A stretch of 64,000 nucleotides of DNA. Origin: Enterobacteriaceae bacterium RIT714 (GTDB taxonomy: Bacteria; Pseudomonadota; Gammaproteobacteria; Enterobacterales; Enterobacteriaceae). This document shows, piece after piece, positions 9,326 through 20,017 of the stretch. The stretch's first letter is position 1; each line of letters opens with the position of its first letter. The notes under the pieces are model-generated. The model was not told the DNA's origin. It did no database searches and saw only the letters and a list, made by a program, of their open reading frames with translations. The position numbers and the translations under genes are program-made. The stretch lies in the NCBI GenBank assembly GCA_009668015.1, contig WJYB01000007.1, forward strand, positions 62,001 to 126,000, given 5' to 3'.

Positions 9326-10093
9326 ATGCTGCAAATTACAAACCTGTCCGCCAGTTACGGCGGGAAAGCCGCGCTGGATGATATCAATCTGACGCTGGAT
9401 AGCGGTGAGCTGCTGGTGGTGCTGGGGCCATCCGGCTGCGGTAAAACTACGTTGCTCAATTTGATCGCCGGGTTTGTTCCGTATCAGCACGGCTCTATTC
9501 AACTGGAAGGTCAGCGCGTGGAAGGGCCGGGCGCCGAGCGTGGCGTGGTCTTCCAGAGCGAAGGGTTACTGCCCTGGCGCAATGTGCAGGAAAACGTGGC
9601 CTTTGGCCTGCAGCTGGCGGGGATTGAACGCGCGCAACGCCTCGAAACCGCGCGCCAGATGCTGAAAAAGGTCGGGCTGGAAGGCGCAGAAAAGCGTTTT
9701 ATCTGGCAGCTTTCGGGCGGTCAGCGCCAGCGCGTGGGAATTGCCCGTGCGCTGGCGGCTAACCCGCAGCTGTTGCTACTGGATGAGCCGTTTGGGGCAT
9801 TGGATGCCTTCACGCGCGAACAGATGCAAACTCTGCTGCTGCGCCTGTGGCACGAAACGGGCAAGCAGGTGTTGCTGATTACCCATGACATCGAAGAAGC
9901 GGTGTTTATGGCGACCGAACTGGTGCTGTTGTCACCGGGACCGGGCCGCGTGCTGGAGCGTCTGCCGCTGGACTTTGCCCGTCGCTATGTGGCAGGCGAG
10001 CCGGTGCGCAGCATCAAGTCCGATCCGCAATTTATCGCCCAGCGCGAATACGTGTTGAGTCGCGTGTTCGAGCAGCGGGAGGCATTCTCATGA
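9326..10093 (+). CDS. tauB: Taurine ABC transporter ATPase TauB
   Basis: The 255-residue cytoplasmic ATPase powers taurine import. Walker A is GPSGCGKTT, the signature LSGGQRQR and Walker B LLLLDEP, and the sequence is nearly colinear with E. coli TauB. I chose the ATG at 9326 (MLQITNL), which matches the E. coli start; the GTG immediately before it is also in frame. CGGAGG lies at good spacing. It follows tauA by 12 bp and its end overlaps tauC by 4 bp. Confidence 0.93.
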   Translation: MLQITNLSASYGGKAALDDINLTLDSGELLVVLGPSGCGKTTLLNLIAGFVPYQHGSIQLEGQRVEGPGAERGVVFQSEGLLPWRNVQENVAFGLQLAGIERAQRLETARQMLKKVGLEGAEKRFIWQLSGGQRQRVGIARALAANPQLLLLDEPFGALDAFTREQMQTLLLRLWHETGKQVLLITHDIEEAVFMATELVLLSPGPGRVLERLPLDFARRYVAGEPVRSIKSDPQFIAQREYVLSRVFEQREAFS

Positions 10094-10917
10094 GCATCGT
10101 CTTTAGCGAGAAACGCAGCGGAAAACGCCTGAGCTTCCGCTGGCCGTTTTCGCGACAAATTACCCTGAGTGTGGGCACGCTGCTGGTACTGCTGGCTATC
10201 TGGTGGGCCGTGGCGGCGCAGCAGTGGGTCAGCCCACTGTTCCTGCCGCCGCCGGGACAGGTGCTGGCGAAATTAATCACTATCGCCGGTCCGCAGGGGT
10301 TTATGGATGCGACCTTATGGCAACATCTGGCGGCGAGCCTGGGGCGAATTCTGGTGGCGTTGCTGGCTGCCGTGCTTATCGGTATTCCGGTCGGGATTGC
10401 GATGGGATTAAGCCCGACGGTACGCGGGATCCTCGACCCGCTGATTGAGCTTTACCGTCCGGTTCCGCCGCTGGCCTATCTGCCGCTGATGGTGATCTGG
10501 TTCGGCATTGGCGAGACGTCGAAGATTTTGCTGATCTATCTGGCGATTTTTGCCCCGGTAGCGATGTCGGCTCTGGCGGGGGTAAAGAGCGCGCAGCAGG
10601 TGCGGATCCGCGCGGCGCAGTCGCTGGGAGCCCGTCGCGCTCAGGTGCTGTGGTTTGTGATTTTACCGGGCGCATTGCCGGAGATTTTAACCGGTTTGCG
10701 CATTGGACTGGGCGTGGGCTGGTCAACGCTGGTGGCGGCTGAACTGATTGCCGCGACGCGTGGCCTTGGATTTATGGTGCAGTCGGCAGGCGAATTTCTG
10801 GCGACGGATGTGGTGCTGGCAGGGATCGCGGTGATCGCCGTGATTGCCTTTAGTTTAGAACTGGGGCTGCGTGCGTTACAGCGCCGCCTGACGCCCTGGC
10901 ATGGAGAGATACAATGA
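10090..10917 (+). CDS. tauC: Taurine ABC transporter permease TauC
   Basis: The 275-residue inner-membrane permease has about six membrane segments and the EAA-type loop [20 protein letters not shown] that contacts TauB. Length and sequence agree with E. coli TauC. Its start overlaps the tauB stop (ATGA) and its stop overlaps the tauD start, so the three genes are coupled. No anomalies. Confidence 0.93.
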   Translation: MSIVFSEKRSGKRLSFRWPFSRQITLSVGTLLVLLAIWWAVAAQQWVSPLFLPPPGQVLAKLITIAGPQGFMDATLWQHLAASLGRILVALLAAVLIGIPVGIAMGLSPTVRGILDPLIELYRPVPPLAYLPLMVIWFGIGETSKILLIYLAIFAPVAMSALAGVKSAQQVRIRAAQSLGARRAQVLWFVILPGALPEILTGLRIGLGVGWSTLVAAELIAATRGLGFMVQSAGEFLATDVVLAGIAVIAVIAFSLELGLRALQRRLTPWHGEIQ

Positions 10918-11765
10918 GTGAACGTCTGATCATTACCCCACTGGGGCCGTACATTGGCGCGCAAATTTCGGGCCTCGACGTGACGCGTCCGCTGAGTGAT
11001 AACCAGTTTGAACAGCTGTATCACGCGGTCTTGCGCCATCAGGTGGTGTTTCTGCGTGAGCAGGCGGTGACGCCGCAGCAGCAGCAGGCGCTGGCGCTGC
11101 GATTTGGCGATCTGCACATTCATCCGGTCTATCCTCATGCGGAAGGGGTGGAAGAAATTATTGTGCTGGATACCCATAACGATAATCCGCCGGACAATGA
11201 TAACTGGCATACCGATGTGACATTTATCGAGACGCCGCCCGCCGGGGCGATTCTGGCTGCAAAACTGCTGCCGGAAACCGGCGGTGATACGCTTTGGGCC
11301 AGTGGGATTGCGGCTTTTGAAGCGCTGTCGGCACCGTTGCAGCAGCTGTTAAGCGGGTTGCGCGCCGAGCACGACTTCAAAAAATCGTTCCAGGAATACA
11401 AATATCGTAAAACCGAGGAGGAGCATAAGCGCTGGCAGGAAGCCGTGGCTAAACACCCGCCGCTGCTGCATCCGGTGGTGCGCACGCATCCGGTCACGGG
11501 CAAACAGGCGCTGTTTGTGAACGAAGGTTTTACCACCCGAATCGTTGATTTGAACGAGAAAGAGAGCGATGCGCTGTTAGGATTTCTGTTTGCGCACATC
11601 ACCAAACCCGAATTCCAGGTGCGCTGGCGCTGGCAGCAAAACGATCTGGCGATCTGGGATAACCGTGTCACGCAGCACTACGCCAACGCGGATTATCTGC
11701 CTCAGCGACGGATTATGCAGCGTGCGACGATTCTTGGAGACAAGCCTTACTTCCGTGCGGCCTGA
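10914..11765 (+). CDS. tauD: Taurine dioxygenase TauD
   Basis: TauD is an Fe(II)/2-oxoglutarate-dependent dioxygenase that releases sulfite and aminoacetaldehyde from taurine in the cytoplasm. The 283-residue protein shows the iron ligands His-X-Asp in NWHTDVTF and the distal His in TQHYANADY. The 2-oxoglutarate arginine lies in RRIMQRATI. It is the last gene of the operon. A strong hairpin 45 bp past its stop probably ends the transcript. Confidence 0.94.
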   Translation: MSERLIITPLGPYIGAQISGLDVTRPLSDNQFEQLYHAVLRHQVVFLREQAVTPQQQQALALRFGDLHIHPVYPHAEGVEEIIVLDTHNDNPPDNDNWHTDVTFIETPPAGAILAAKLLPETGGDTLWASGIAAFEALSAPLQQLLSGLRAEHDFKKSFQEYKYRKTEEEHKRWQEAVAKHPPLLHPVVRTHPVTGKQALFVNEGFTTRIVDLNEKESDALLGFLFAHITKPEFQVRWRWQQNDLAIWDNRVTQHYANADYLPQRRIMQRATILGDKPYFRAA

Positions 11766-11810
11766 TAAAGCAGGAGATGTTGTGTACAGGGCAGTCCGGG
11801 AAGGTTATCG

Positions 11811-11840
11811 CAGCCCGGTGGAGGGGATTCCACCGGGCTG
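11811..11840. terminator. Bidirectional terminator hairpin between tauD and hemB
   Basis: CAGCCCGGTGGA (11811-11822) pairs perfectly with TCCACCGGGCTG (11829-11840) over a 6-nt loop. It sits between two convergent genes, so it can serve both. Neither side has a long T-run. Confidence 0.65.
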
Positions 11841-11846
11841 AGAGCA

Positions 11847-12821
11847 TTAACGCAGGATTTTTTTCTCGGCCAGATCCAGCGCGAAGTAGCTGAAGATCAG
11901 ATCCGCGCCGGCGCGTTTGATCGCCCCCAGGCTTTCGAGGATCACTTTTTCTTCATCAATTGCGCCCGCTTGTGCAGCGAATTTGATCATCGCGTATTCT
12001 CCGCTGACCTGATAGGCACCCAGCGGCAACTCGGTACGCTCGCGGATGTCGCGCAGGATATCCAGATAGGCGCCTGCCGGTTTCACCATCAGGCAATCTG
12101 CGCCCTGGGCTTCATCCAGAAGGGATTCGCGGATCGCTTCACGGCGATTAAGCGGGTTCATCTGATAGGTTTTGCGATCGCCTTTCAGCGCGGTACCCGC
12201 GGCTTCACGGAAAGGACCGTAGAAGGATGAAGCGAATTTGGTGGAGTAGGACATGATGGCGGTATCGGTGAAACCGGCCGCGTCCAGCGCCTGGCGAATC
12301 GCCTGCACCTGACCATCCATTGCCGCAGAAGGGGCGATAAAATCAGCGCCAGCCGCGGCAGCGATCACCGCCTGTTTCCCCAGGTTCAGCAGAGTGGCGT
12401 CGTTATCCACGCCGTGGTCACACAGTACGCCGCAGTGTCCGTGAGAGGTGTATTCGCAGAAACAGGTGTCGGACATGACGATCATTTCCGGCACGGTCTC
12501 TTTGCAGATGCGGGACATGCGCGCAACCAGACCGTTCTCTTTCAACGCATCGCTGCCGGTGGCATCGGTATGATGGGAGATCCCGAAGGTCATGACCGAA
12601 CGGATACCCGCATTCGCAATGCGCTCGATTTCACGCGCCAGATGTTTTTCCGGAATGCGCATAACGCCCGGCATGGCATCAATGGCTTTGTAGTCATCAA
12701 TCTCTTCTTCAACAAAAATCGGCAACACCAGATCGTTTAAGGTCAGTGTTGTCTCTTCAAACATAGCGCGCAGCGCGGGGGACTTGCGCAGGCGACGGGG
12801 ACGAGCAATTAAATCGGTCAT
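11847..12821 (-). CDS. hemB: Delta-aminolevulinic acid dehydratase (porphobilinogen synthase)
   Basis: HemB joins two 5-aminolevulinate molecules into porphobilinogen, the second committed step of heme synthesis, in the cytoplasm. The 324-residue protein has the zinc cysteines in [14 protein letters not shown] and the two Schiff-base lysines in [10 protein letters not shown] and [11 protein letters not shown]. Length equals the E. coli enzyme. It is transcribed alone, convergent with tauD and divergent from the autotransporter gene across an AT-rich gap. Confidence 0.96.
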   Translation of the reverse strand: MTDLIARPRRLRKSPALRAMFEETTLTLNDLVLPIFVEEEIDDYKAIDAMPGVMRIPEKHLAREIERIANAGIRSVMTFGISHHTDATGSDALKENGLVARMSRICKETVPEMIVMSDTCFCEYTSHGHCGVLCDHGVDNDATLLNLGKQAVIAAAAGADFIAPSAAMDGQVQAIRQALDAAGFTDTAIMSYSTKFASSFYGPFREAAGTALKGDRKTYQMNPLNRREAIRESLLDEAQGADCLMVKPAGAYLDILRDIRERTELPLGAYQVSGEYAMIKFAAQAGAIDEEKVILESLGAIKRAGADLIFSYFALDLAEKKILR

Positions 12822-13275
12822 GATATGCCTGATGTCTGTAGAACAATGGGGACTAGTGTACCTGAAACGTCAGGGAGCTGTTTTACGAAAATGGTTGTTT
12901 TGCGATTGAATAATCCTGTCCAATGGCAAAATTAGATCGGGTGATGCTTTATCGCTAAAGCGATGGAAAGGGATAATTTATTTGTGTTAATGCTATTTGC
13001 CTATGGTAATATATTTTGAATGTATGTGTTTTTCAAAAAAATAATGACAAATGAAAGTGTTTCCCTCGCGTAATTCACTGTATTTATAATATCTTTACTT
13101 TGTAAATCTATTCTTTTTCCACCACTCTTTTTCCTATTTGTCTGTATACGGACTTAATCGAATCATTCATTGAACCTTTTCGAAATGAGAATGCATAATT
13201 CGCTTCGCAATATTTTTTGTTGCACTTGCGTTCTGACGGACAAACTTGCTTACGTCCCTGAGGAGGGATGACTCA
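12822..13275. other. AT-rich divergent intergenic region, hemB / autotransporter
   Basis: This 454-bp gap is noticeably AT-rich compared with its surroundings, mainly from about 12,950 to 13,210. It should hold the hemB promoter near its left end and the autotransporter promoter to the right. I see no convincing ORF, RNA gene or named operator. High AT content upstream of a surface-protein gene is typical of H-NS silencing, but that is inference. Confidence 0.5.
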
Positions 13276-16050
13276 ATGCAAACATGGAAAAAGAAACTCG
13301 CGGTATCTCAAATTGCATTAGCCTGTACATTGGCTATTGCTTCTCAGGCTAATGCTAAAGATATTTCCGGCACGACTTACAATACTTTCGGTTACGATAA
13401 TACGGCCTCCGAACCCTGGTATTATGGCTACGTGGGCTGGAATGCCTCGGATGCCACTCATGACGGTGATATTTATCCGGTAATCAATAACTCCACGACT
13501 AATGGCGTTATTTCGACTTACTATCTGGATGATGATATCAGTGGTCATGCGAATTCGCTGAGCATTTCTAATAGTACTATCAACGGAATGGTCACCTCTA
13601 AATGTATGACATCGGCCTGTGCGGATGGTACGAATACGGACGGTACTGCGCACACACAAAACGATCGTTTTAGTCTCACTGTCGATAATTCAACGATCAA
13701 CGATACTTATGAGCATTATGCTTATGACGTAACGGATGGCGATAATACGGATACCCATTATGTCGATACCTATGCGTTGGGTAACGCAATAACGCTCGAC
13801 GTTGAATCCGATATTGTTATCCAGAATAACTCGCATATTGCCGGTATTACTCTGACGCAGGGTTATCAGGATCTGGATAATACGCCTTATGATGGCGTCG
13901 AGGGCGTGGCCAATAGCAGTAACGTCTTTACAGATACGCTGGTGGTGAAAGATTCTGTCCTGACGTCCGGCGCTTATAGCGACCTGGGCACCAGCGGCTT
14001 CTATGGTCAAAGTGCGAAACCGAGCGATTACGGCGAAACCAACGCCACTGCGGCAGATGACGCAGCGTTAATTGTTGCTTCCGGCGACTCGGATAACGCT
14101 ATGCAGACCACCGCGACGTTTGACCACTCAACGATCACCGGGGATATTCTCTTCTCCAGTACCTTTGATAATAACTTCTACGAAAACGGCGATCCGGCGA
14201 CCGATACCACGGACGATGGCGTCTATAACCCGACGACCAACGGCTGGGACGGCACCGATAAGCTCGATGTCACCTTAACCAACGGCAGCAAGTGGGTAGG
14301 GGCCGCGCAGTCCAGCGTGGAGGCTATCGGCACCGGGCAAATGTACGGTATGGGTTACACAGACGTTGACTGGAGCACGTTGTCTCCTAACAGCATCTGG
14401 CCGGACTCTACCTATGATGATAACGGCCATGTTTCTGGCGAAGAGGTTTATCAGAGCGGGCTGTTCAACGTGACGCTGGATAGCGGCTCGGAGTGGGACA
14501 CGCGTAAAGTCTCTAACATTGATAAGCTGGCGGTGAACAACCAGTCGCAGGTCAATGTGGGAAACTCCGGCCTTCTGGCTGACAGCATCACCCTGACGAA
14601 TGGCTCATCGCTGAACATCGGTGACAGCGGCCAGGTCGCCACGGACAGCCTCTATCTGGACAGCTATAGCCAGGCGACGCTGACCGAAGAAACCGCAGCG
14701 CTGTACGCGAACACCATTACCGTGGATAACGGTGCTGAACTGGCTCTGGGGCTGGGTCAGGTGGATACGCACAATATGGTGCTGACGGATGGCGGCGTGC
14801 TGAATGTTGCGAGTCGTGATTACGTGCTGAATTCAGATTTGAACAATGCGCGTTATATCACCAATGACAAGAGCAGCACGGATTACGACTACGGCGTCGT
14901 CGCGCTCAACTCTGATGGTCATCTGTCTGTAAACGGTGACGTTGCGGGCAACTACAAAGTCCGTATTGACGATGCGACGGGCGCAGGCTCGGTTGCTGAT
15001 TACAAAAACAACGAAATCATTCGTGTTTATGACAACAATGCGGACACTCAGGCCAGCTTCACCGCGGCAAACAAAGCCGATTTGGGCGCCTATACCTATC
15101 AGGCGCAACAGCAGGGAGACACCGTTGTTCTGCATCAGGAAGAGCTGACTGACTATGCCAATATGGCGTTGAGCATTCCTTCTGCGAACACCAACATCTG
15201 GAACCTGCAACAAGACGCAGTGGGCGCTCGACTGTCTAACAGCCGTCACGGCCTGACTGATAACGGCGGCGCCTGGGTGAGCTACTTCGGTGGCAACTTC
15301 GACGGCGATAACGGCAGCATCAGTTACGATCAGGACGTGAATGGCATTATGGTCGGTCTGGATACGCAGATTGATGGCAATAACGCCAAATGGATCGTCG
15401 GTGGTGCGGCGGGCTTTGCAAAAGGCGATATGAGCGATCATTCCGGTCAGGTTGATCAGGATAGCCAGACGGCGATGATCTACTCATCCGCTCATTTCGC
15501 GAATGATATCTTTATCGACAGCTCTCTGAACTATTCTCGCTTCAATAACGATCTCTCCGCCACCATGAGCAACGGCCAGTACGTCGACGGTAACACGACG
15601 ACCGACGCCTGGGGCTTTGGTCTGAAACTGGGTTACGACTGGAAGCCAAACACCTCGGGTTATGTGACTCCGTATGCGGCGGTATCCGGTCTGTTCCAGT
15701 CGGGTGACGATTATCAGTTGAGTAATGACATGCAGGTCGGCAGCCAGTCTTACGACAGCATGCGTTATGAGGCGGGTCTGGATGCGGGTTACACCTTCAA
15801 CTATGGCGGTGAGCAAGCGCTGACTCCGTACTTCAAACTGGCGTACGTCTACGACGATGCGGGTAACGATGCGGATATTAACGGCGACAACATCGACAAT
15901 GGTGTGAAAGGGTCTGCCGTTCGTGTCGGTTTGGGTACGCAGTTTAGCTTCACGAAAAACTTCAGCACTTATACGGGTGCAAACTATCTTGGTGGCGGTG
16001 ATGTTGACCAAAACTGGGGAGCAAATCTGGGCGTGAAATACTCCTGGTAA
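13276..16050 (+). CDS. yaiT: YaiT-like autotransporter (type V secretion), intact
   Basis: This 924-residue protein is an outer-membrane autotransporter. A signal peptide (about residues 1-27, ending SQANA) precedes an Asp/Asn/Thr-rich beta-helical passenger to about residue 640. The last 260 or so residues form the translocator barrel (GAWVSYFGGNFDGDNGS…), ending in the aromatic signature NLGVKYSW. Two passenger cysteines, Cys110 and Cys115, could close a small loop. I chose the ATG at 13276 because AGGAGG lies 9 nt upstream and the signal peptide then aligns with E. coli YaiT. Its place between hemB and yaiV matches yaiT, which is broken in E. coli K-12 but whole here. The passenger's target is unknown; adhesion or biofilm roles are plausible. 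Confidence 0.85.
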   Translation: MQTWKKKLAVSQIALACTLAIASQANAKDISGTTYNTFGYDNTASEPWYYGYVGWNASDATHDGDIYPVINNSTTNGVISTYYLDDDISGHANSLSISNSTINGMVTSKCMTSACADGTNTDGTAHTQNDRFSLTVDNSTINDTYEHYAYDVTDGDNTDTHYVDTYALGNAITLDVESDIVIQNNSHIAGITLTQGYQDLDNTPYDGVEGVANSSNVFTDTLVVKDSVLTSGAYSDLGTSGFYGQSAKPSDYGETNATAADDAALIVASGDSDNAMQTTATFDHSTITGDILFSSTFDNNFYENGDPATDTTDDGVYNPTTNGWDGTDKLDVTLTNGSKWVGAAQSSVEAIGTGQMYGMGYTDVDWSTLSPNSIWPDSTYDDNGHVSGEEVYQSGLFNVTLDSGSEWDTRKVSNIDKLAVNNQSQVNVGNSGLLADSITLTNGSSLNIGDSGQVATDSLYLDSYSQATLTEETAALYANTITVDNGAELALGLGQVDTHNMVLTDGGVLNVASRDYVLNSDLNNARYITNDKSSTDYDYGVVALNSDGHLSVNGDVAGNYKVRIDDATGAGSVADYKNNEIIRVYDNNADTQASFTAANKADLGAYTYQAQQQGDTVVLHQEELTDYANMALSIPSANTNIWNLQQDAVGARLSNSRHGLTDNGGAWVSYFGGNFDGDNGSISYDQDVNGIMVGLDTQIDGNNAKWIVGGAAGFAKGDMSDHSGQVDQDSQTAMIYSSAHFANDIFIDSSLNYSRFNNDLSATMSNGQYVDGNTTTDAWGFGLKLGYDWKPNTSGYVTPYAAVSGLFQSGDDYQLSNDMQVGSQSYDSMRYEAGLDAGYTFNYGGEQALTPYFKLAYVYDDAGNDADINGDNIDNGVKGSAVRVGLGTQFSFTKNFSTYTGANYLGGGDVDQNWGANLGVKYSW

Positions 16051-16056
16051 TGCCGG

Positions 16057-16088
16057 AAACGGGGGGAATGTTCTCCCCGTTTTTTTTA
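16057..16088 (+). terminator. Rho-independent terminator after the autotransporter gene
   Basis: AAACGGGG (16057-16064) pairs with CCCCGTTT (16075-16082) and is followed by a T-run to 16087. It starts 6 bp past the stop codon. Confidence 0.8.
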
Positions 16089-16143
16089 TTGATAGTGACA
16101 ATAGATAAACAGAACCGATAAGTATGGATGACTTGAGGTCTGC

Positions 16144-16770
16144 ATGAATCCTGATGCGAAACCAATTTCTGAATTTAAGCGGCTAGAACAATGTCTGAAA
16201 GCCGAAAGTACACCCTTTAAAGTCGCTCAGCAGCACGCGTTTTTTAGTAATAGTATTAATCAGGAGCACTACACCATTGTTTTGCAAACGGGTATAGCCG
16301 AGGTTCATCGTCAATCTGATGAATTACTCATCGGCATCGTCACCACGCCTTTCATCTTTGGCCTGGCGGCTGGCATGATTGAAAGTCGTCAGAAATATAC
16401 CTTAATATCACAAACGCCCTGCACCGGTTTTTATCTGCCCACCGCGACAAGTTATCATCTTATTCAGCAATCGTATCTTTGGCGGGATGCTTTCTGCTGG
16501 CTGTCATGGATAAATAAGATCATGGTCAAGCGGGATATGCAGTTGGTCGGTAATAATTCCTATAGTCAAATCCGCGCCATGTTGCTGGAGATGGCTGAAT
16601 GGGATGAAACGCTGCGCTCAAAAATTGGTGTTATGAATCATATTCAGAAAAGCACGCGTATTTCCCGGTCAGTGGTCGCGGAGGTTCTCGCTGCGCTGCG
16701 CCAGGGGAATTATATTAATATGAACCGGGGCAAACTGGTCAGTATCAACCGTTTGCCCTCGGAGTATTAA
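16144..16770 (+). CDS. iprA: Crp-like winged-helix regulator IprA/YaiV
   Basis: The 208-residue protein matches E. coli YaiV and Salmonella IprA, an inhibitor of hydrogen-peroxide resistance. The N-terminal two thirds resemble a cyclic-nucleotide-binding-type sensor fold. The C-terminal part holds a helix-turn-helix (RISRSVVAEVLAALRQGNYI) and ends INRLPSEY, as in the E. coli protein. The ATG follows GAGGTCTGC. It lies between the autotransporter gene and ampH, the same order as in E. coli (yaiT-yaiV-ampH). Its ligand and targets cannot be read from sequence. Confidence 0.85.
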   Translation: MNPDAKPISEFKRLEQCLKAESTPFKVAQQHAFFSNSINQEHYTIVLQTGIAEVHRQSDELLIGIVTTPFIFGLAAGMIESRQKYTLISQTPCTGFYLPTATSYHLIQQSYLWRDAFCWLSWINKIMVKRDMQLVGNNSYSQIRAMLLEMAEWDETLRSKIGVMNHIQKSTRISRSVVAEVLAALRQGNYINMNRGKLVSINRLPSEY

Positions 16771-16775
16771 GGTGT

Positions 16776-17933
16776 TCAGGAGGCGGGGACGACCTGAGCT
16801 TTATTCCCGCTCAGTTCGGTAACCAAATTATTGATCCCATCACTCATATTAATGAATCGGGTATTCGGGGAGCGAGTCACGACCACGAATGCACCGACAT
16901 TAGACTGTGGGATCATCGCCATATAGGTAATAAATCCGCCGCCGCCGCCCGTTTTCTGAATAATCCCCGGACGCCCGTCTTTTGGCGCCATATAGACCCA
17001 ACCCAGGCCAAGCGCATCCGCTTTACCGGGCACGTCCATACCGATAACCCGATGGAGCTGATTGCGTTTATAAATGAGCGTCTGCATCCGATCGGCCTGA
17101 TTGCTACGTGCGTAGAAATCAGAAGACAGGAACTGCTGCATCCAGCGCATCATATCGCCAGGGGTCGAGTACACGCCTCCGCTACCAATCGCCGCGAGCG
17201 TGTTGTTGCACGGGCTGGCCCCTTTCTCTGCCACCATCAGGCGCTTGCACTGATCCGGTGACGGCGTAAAGGTGGTGTCCTTCATCCCCAGCGGACGCGT
17301 GATTTTTTCTTCAAACAGCTGGGTATAGGGTTTCCCTGCTGCGTTGGCCAGCGCGTCGGCTAACAGATCAAATGCCAGGTTGGAATAGGCCGCCTGTGCG
17401 CCAGGCGCGGCTTTAAGCGTGGCATTATTCAGGTAGGTCCAGCGCTGTTCACGCGTCGGCCAGACGAAAACAGGCCGGTGGGCAGCGCCGCCCGGCTGTT
17501 CGCGCGGCAGGGCGCTGGTATGGGTCGCCAGATTCACCAGCGTAATCGGCGCACCCTGATACGTCGGGACGTGCGACCCTGGCGGCGCATATTTGCTTAA
17601 CGGATCGTTCAGTTTGACCACGCCCTGATCGAGCAGTTTCACCAGCATTTCACTGGTCATGAGCTTCGTTAAGGACGCAATGCGAATAACCGAGTCCAGC
17701 TGTGGGTGGACGTTACTACCCGGGCGCGTTTCGCCAAAACTGCGGAATACGCGCTGGTTGCCGTCAATCACCACCAGAGCCATACCGGTTGCGCCGCTGC
17801 CGTAATAAATAAGATTGGCGTAGCGATCCGCAATATCGGAGGCAAAAACGGGAGCAGTCAGTGGCTGGGCAGCCTGAGCTGTGGATATGCTCACCGCACA
17901 CAGCGCGGCGAAATAAAGCAGACAACGTTTCAA
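16776..17933 (-). CDS. ampH: Penicillin-binding protein / DD-carboxypeptidase AmpH
   Basis: AmpH is a class C beta-lactamase-fold enzyme with DD-carboxypeptidase and DD-endopeptidase activity on peptidoglycan in the periplasm. The 385-residue protein has a signal peptide (ends TAQAA), the serine motif SLTK, a Tyr motif YSNLAF and a KTGGGGG box. Length equals E. coli AmpH. It is convergent with iprA (5 bp between stops) and divergent from the downstream hydrolase gene. Beta-lactamase activity is known to be weak in this family. Confidence 0.93.
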   Translation of the reverse strand: MKRCLLYFAALCAVSISTAQAAQPLTAPVFASDIADRYANLIYYGSGATGMALVVIDGNQRVFRSFGETRPGSNVHPQLDSVIRIASLTKLMTSEMLVKLLDQGVVKLNDPLSKYAPPGSHVPTYQGAPITLVNLATHTSALPREQPGGAAHRPVFVWPTREQRWTYLNNATLKAAPGAQAAYSNLAFDLLADALANAAGKPYTQLFEEKITRPLGMKDTTFTPSPDQCKRLMVAEKGASPCNNTLAAIGSGGVYSTPGDMMRWMQQFLSSDFYARSNQADRMQTLIYKRNQLHRVIGMDVPGKADALGLGWVYMAPKDGRPGIIQKTGGGGGFITYMAMIPQSNVGAFVVVTRSPNTRFINMSDGINNLVTELSGNKAQVVPAS

Positions 17934-18135
17934 CGAAAAGCATCCATGATGTGAATAAAGGAATTAATGCGTATTTATACTACTTAACGCCGCGGTGCAA
18001 TGGGGTGAATGGCATAACGATAGCGGGAAAAACGTAACCGCGGGTAAATAAGAACAATTTCGTTGCACTCTGTCTCCCATTTTGTGACATCAGGCTTATG
18101 ATAGAGGACTGTGTCGCTCAATTCCGGAGAAGAAG

Positions 18136-18669
18136 ATGTCTGTTAAGCGCGTAGTCATGGTTGTCGATATGCAGCAGGGGGTATTTGCCACGCCCCGTTT
18201 TCAACGTGAACAATGCGTTTCACGTATCAATCAACTCACGCACGCCGCCGATACGGTCATTTTTATTCAACATACAGAAGCCGGTGGACTGGAAGAGGGG
18301 AGCGACGGCTATCGTCTGTTGCCTGAACTCGACCAGCCTGCGGGGGCGTTTTACGTGACCAAGACCGCCTGCGACGCCTTCTACAAGACGACGCTGAGCG
18401 ACTTGCTGAGTGAACAGGGGATTGAGCAGTTTGTTATTTGCGGATGTGCGACCGATTATTGCGTCGATTCCACCCTGAAAAATGGCGTCAGCCGGGGTTA
18501 TCACATCACCGTTGCTGAGGATGCGCACACGACGGCAAATCGTCCGGCGGCACAGGCGCAGGTTCTGATCAATCACTATAATGATGTCTGGCGAACCTTT
18601 ACCGCACCTGATAATCCACCCGTTGTGAAACCCACCGAAACAATTCTTACAGACTGGAAAGCGAACTAA
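18136..18669 (+). CDS. Isochorismatase-family cysteine hydrolase
   Basis: The 177-residue protein has the isochorismatase-like triad: Asp11 (VVDMQQG), Lys76 (YVTKTACDAF) and the nucleophile Cys109 in GCATDYCVDSTL. Members hydrolyse amides or enol ethers such as nicotinamide, N-carbamoyl compounds or isochorismate; the substrate here is unknown. No aryl-carrier domain is present, so this is not an EntB-type protein. It stands alone between ampH and sbmA, a position that is empty in E. coli K-12 as I recall, so it is an accessory insertion. The start has GGAGAAGAAG upstream. Confidence 0.82.
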   Translation: MSVKRVVMVVDMQQGVFATPRFQREQCVSRINQLTHAADTVIFIQHTEAGGLEEGSDGYRLLPELDQPAGAFYVTKTACDAFYKTTLSDLLSEQGIEQFVICGCATDYCVDSTLKNGVSRGYHITVAEDAHTTANRPAAQAQVLINHYNDVWRTFTAPDNPPVVKPTETILTDWKAN

Positions 18670-18782
18670 CCCACAAACCTTAGGTCTATTTTTCCTGCCG
18701 AGCCACCAGGCGGCTCGGGAAGGTATTTTCGTGTGGTAATTTGTTGAGCACAGCAACGCCATAACAACAAGAAGGAAGCAGC

Positions 18783-20003
18783 ATGTTTAAGTCATTTTTT
18801 CCAAAGCCGGGACCCTTTTTTATCTCGGCGTTTATTTGGGCACTGGTCGCCGTCATTTTTTGGCAGGCCGGTGGCGGCGCATGGCTTGAGCGTCTGACCG
18901 GCGCAACGGGAGATGTACCGATTAGCGCCGCGCGCTTTTGGTCGATGAGCTATTTGCTATTTTATGCCTACTACGGTTTGTGCGTGGGCGCGTTTGCCCT
19001 TTTTTGGTTCACTTATTCTCCACATCGCTGGCAATACTGGTCGATTCTGGGCACCTCGCTGATCGTTTTTGTCACCTGGTTCCTGGTGGAAGTGGGGGTG
19101 GCCGTCAACGCATGGTATGCGCCGTTTTATGATCTGATTCAGACTGCGCTCAGCTCACCGCACAAAGTGACGATCGGTCAGTTCTATCATGAAGTGGGCG
19201 TGTTCCTCGGTATCGCGCTGATTGCGGTTATTATCGGCGTCATGAATAACTTTTTCGTCAGCCACTACGTATTCCGCTGGCGCACGGCAATGAACGAACA
19301 CTATATGGCGCACTGGCAGCAGCTGCGTCATATCGAAGGTGCGGCGCAGCGTGTGCAGGAAGATACGATGCGTTTTGCCTCCACGTTGGAAGATATGGGC
19401 GTCAGTTTTATCAACGCCATCATGACCCTTATCGCGTTTCTTCCGGTTCTGGTCACGCTCTCGGCGCACGTTCCTGAACTGCCGATTGTCGGTCATCTGC
19501 CTTATGGTCTGGTGATTGCCGCGCTTGTCTGGTCGCTGATGGGCACCGGTCTGTTGGCCGTCGTCGGGATCAAACTGCCGGGCCTGGAATTCAAAAACCA
19601 GCGCGTAGAAGCCGCCTATCGTAAGGAGTTGGTCTACGGTGAAGACGACGCTAACCGCGCCTCGCCGCCAACCGTTCGTGAGCTGTTTGGTGCGGTACGC
19701 CGTAACTATTTCCGTCTCTATTTCCACTACATGTATTTCAACATCGCCCGTATTTTATATTTGCAGGTGGATAACGTTTTCGGTTTGTTCCTGCTGTTTC
19801 CGTCGATTGTCGCCGGTACGATTACGCTGGGACTGATGACGCAAATCACCAACGTTTTCGGTCAGGTTCGCGGTTCGTTCCAGTATCTGATCGCGTCGTG
19901 GACTACGCTTGTTGAGCTGATGTCCATCTATAAACGTCTACGCAGCTTTGAACGTGAGCTTGACGATCAGAATCTTCAGGAAGTGACAAATACCTTAAGC
20001 TAA
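18783..20003 (+). CDS. sbmA: Peptide antibiotic transporter SbmA
   Basis: SbmA is a dimeric inner-membrane, proton-driven importer that takes up microcins B17 and J25, bleomycin and proline-rich antimicrobial peptides. The 406-residue protein matches E. coli SbmA (406) and shows about seven or eight hydrophobic segments in the SbmA/BacA fold, which resembles an ABC exporter without its ATPase. The ATG has GAAGGAAG upstream. It is followed 14 bp later by yaiW, with which it forms an operon in E. coli. Confidence 0.94.
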   Translation: MFKSFFPKPGPFFISAFIWALVAVIFWQAGGGAWLERLTGATGDVPISAARFWSMSYLLFYAYYGLCVGAFALFWFTYSPHRWQYWSILGTSLIVFVTWFLVEVGVAVNAWYAPFYDLIQTALSSPHKVTIGQFYHEVGVFLGIALIAVIIGVMNNFFVSHYVFRWRTAMNEHYMAHWQQLRHIEGAAQRVQEDTMRFASTLEDMGVSFINAIMTLIAFLPVLVTLSAHVPELPIVGHLPYGLVIAALVWSLMGTGLLAVVGIKLPGLEFKNQRVEAAYRKELVYGEDDANRASPPTVRELFGAVRRNYFRLYFHYMYFNIARILYLQVDNVFGLFLLFPSIVAGTITLGLMTQITNVFGQVRGSFQYLIASWTTLVELMSIYKRLRSFERELDDQNLQEVTNTLS

Positions 20004-20017
20004 TACAGGGAGTTGCT

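Noticed and set aside
13183-13202. Fur-box-like string before the autotransporter gene
   Set aside because: Only part of the 19-bp consensus fits; no clear hexamer triplet.
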